Assembly (NCBI GenBank): GCA_934254985.1
Contig: CAKQMS010000018.1
Span: 1 to 51,975, forward strand
Length of the DNA: 51,975 nucleotides
Direction of reading: 5' to 3'
DNA from: an uncultured Prevotella sp.
Lineage (GTDB): Bacteria > Bacteroidota > Bacteroidia > Bacteroidales > Bacteroidaceae
In this document: positions 51,973 to 51,975 of the stretch, piece after piece
Layout: every line of letters starts with the position of its first letter
Numbering within the stretch: the stretch's first letter is position 1
Notes under the pieces: generated by a model
The model's input: only the letters and a program-made list of their open reading frames with translations
Databases searched by the model: none
Told to the model about the DNA's origin: nothing
Made by a program: the position numbers and the translations under genes

Positions 51973-51975
51973 GAC

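Larger units (their letters stand above)
51652..51975. other. Divergent promoter region at the right edge
   Basis: 324 bp with no gene. It holds the SpmAB promoter and leader hairpin (minus strand) and a strong promoter with a boxA-like site (plus strand) pointing out of the window. Confidence 0.7.

Overview
The window comes from a Bacteroidetes chromosome, most likely order Bacteroidales and probably Prevotellaceae. The evidence: promoters carry the Bacteroidetes -7 box TAnnTTTG (about a dozen clear examples) instead of -35/-10 boxes. The dut-TPR-DUF4292-EnvC block and the glycine-lipid acyltransferase pair are typical of the phylum. Two secreted proteins end in type IX secretion (T9SS) sorting tails, and an S46 dipeptidyl peptidase is present. 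The murE product has the DNPR motif of meso-diaminopimelate enzymes. No species can be named from the sequence alone.

Layout. 1-1541: 3' part of tRNA-Asn, its terminator, and a MATE efflux pump. 1542-1893: non-coding, with 22-bp tandem repeats and a possible short RNA ending at a strong two-way terminator. 1901-9888: a dgt / SH3-zinc-ribbon membrane protein unit (-), divergent from dut-TPR-lipoprotein-EnvC (+); both divergent leading genes clean up or adjust dNTPs. 9983-11816: glsA-glsB-like lipid acyltransferases (-). 12056-27981: a full Bacteroidetes division and cell wall (dcw) cluster, mraZ-rsmH-ftsL-ftsI-murE-mraY-murD-ftsW-murG-murC-ftsQ-ftsA-ftsZ. It is preceded by a regular TGGGG repeat array that looks like a MraZ operator and has an internal promoter before murG. 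28080-31606: recO (-), then tRNA-Glu-rpsT and gyrB (+).

31690-36053 is a small carbohydrate locus: a GH95 fucosidase-family enzyme, a protein resembling only the accessory domains of an alpha-L-rhamnosidase, and an AraC-type regulator. 36130-39045 (-): DUF3109 protein, ung and gpmI, with a GC-rich inverted-repeat element between ung and gpmI. 39190-47154 (-): an M6 metalloprotease and a 1005-residue repeat protein, both with T9SS-like tails, then a DPP7-like S46 peptidase. The 1005-residue gene has a roughly 200-nt leader that can fold into a pseudoknotted RNA. 47183-47883: a decayed fic-like gene broken by an internal deletion and an 11-bp minisatellite, plus a 32-bp tandem repeat. 47928-51651 (-): a helical protein of unknown function, an oligosaccharide flippase, a four-helix-bundle (S23/IVS-type) gene inside about 30-bp inverted repeats, and an SpmA-SpmB fusion permease. 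51826-51975: a near-consensus promoter and a boxA-like site, probably the leader of an rRNA operon that starts just outside the window.

Most of the window is core chromosome. The accessory or less explained material is concentrated at 1600-1900, 29400-29530, 37420-37520, 44650-44860, 47180-47890 and 49928-50417. The most promising non-textbook signals are the structured leader at 44645-44861, the inverted-repeat element around the four-helix-bundle gene, the MraZ-like operator array, and the fic remnant whose promoter may now serve the peptidase gene.
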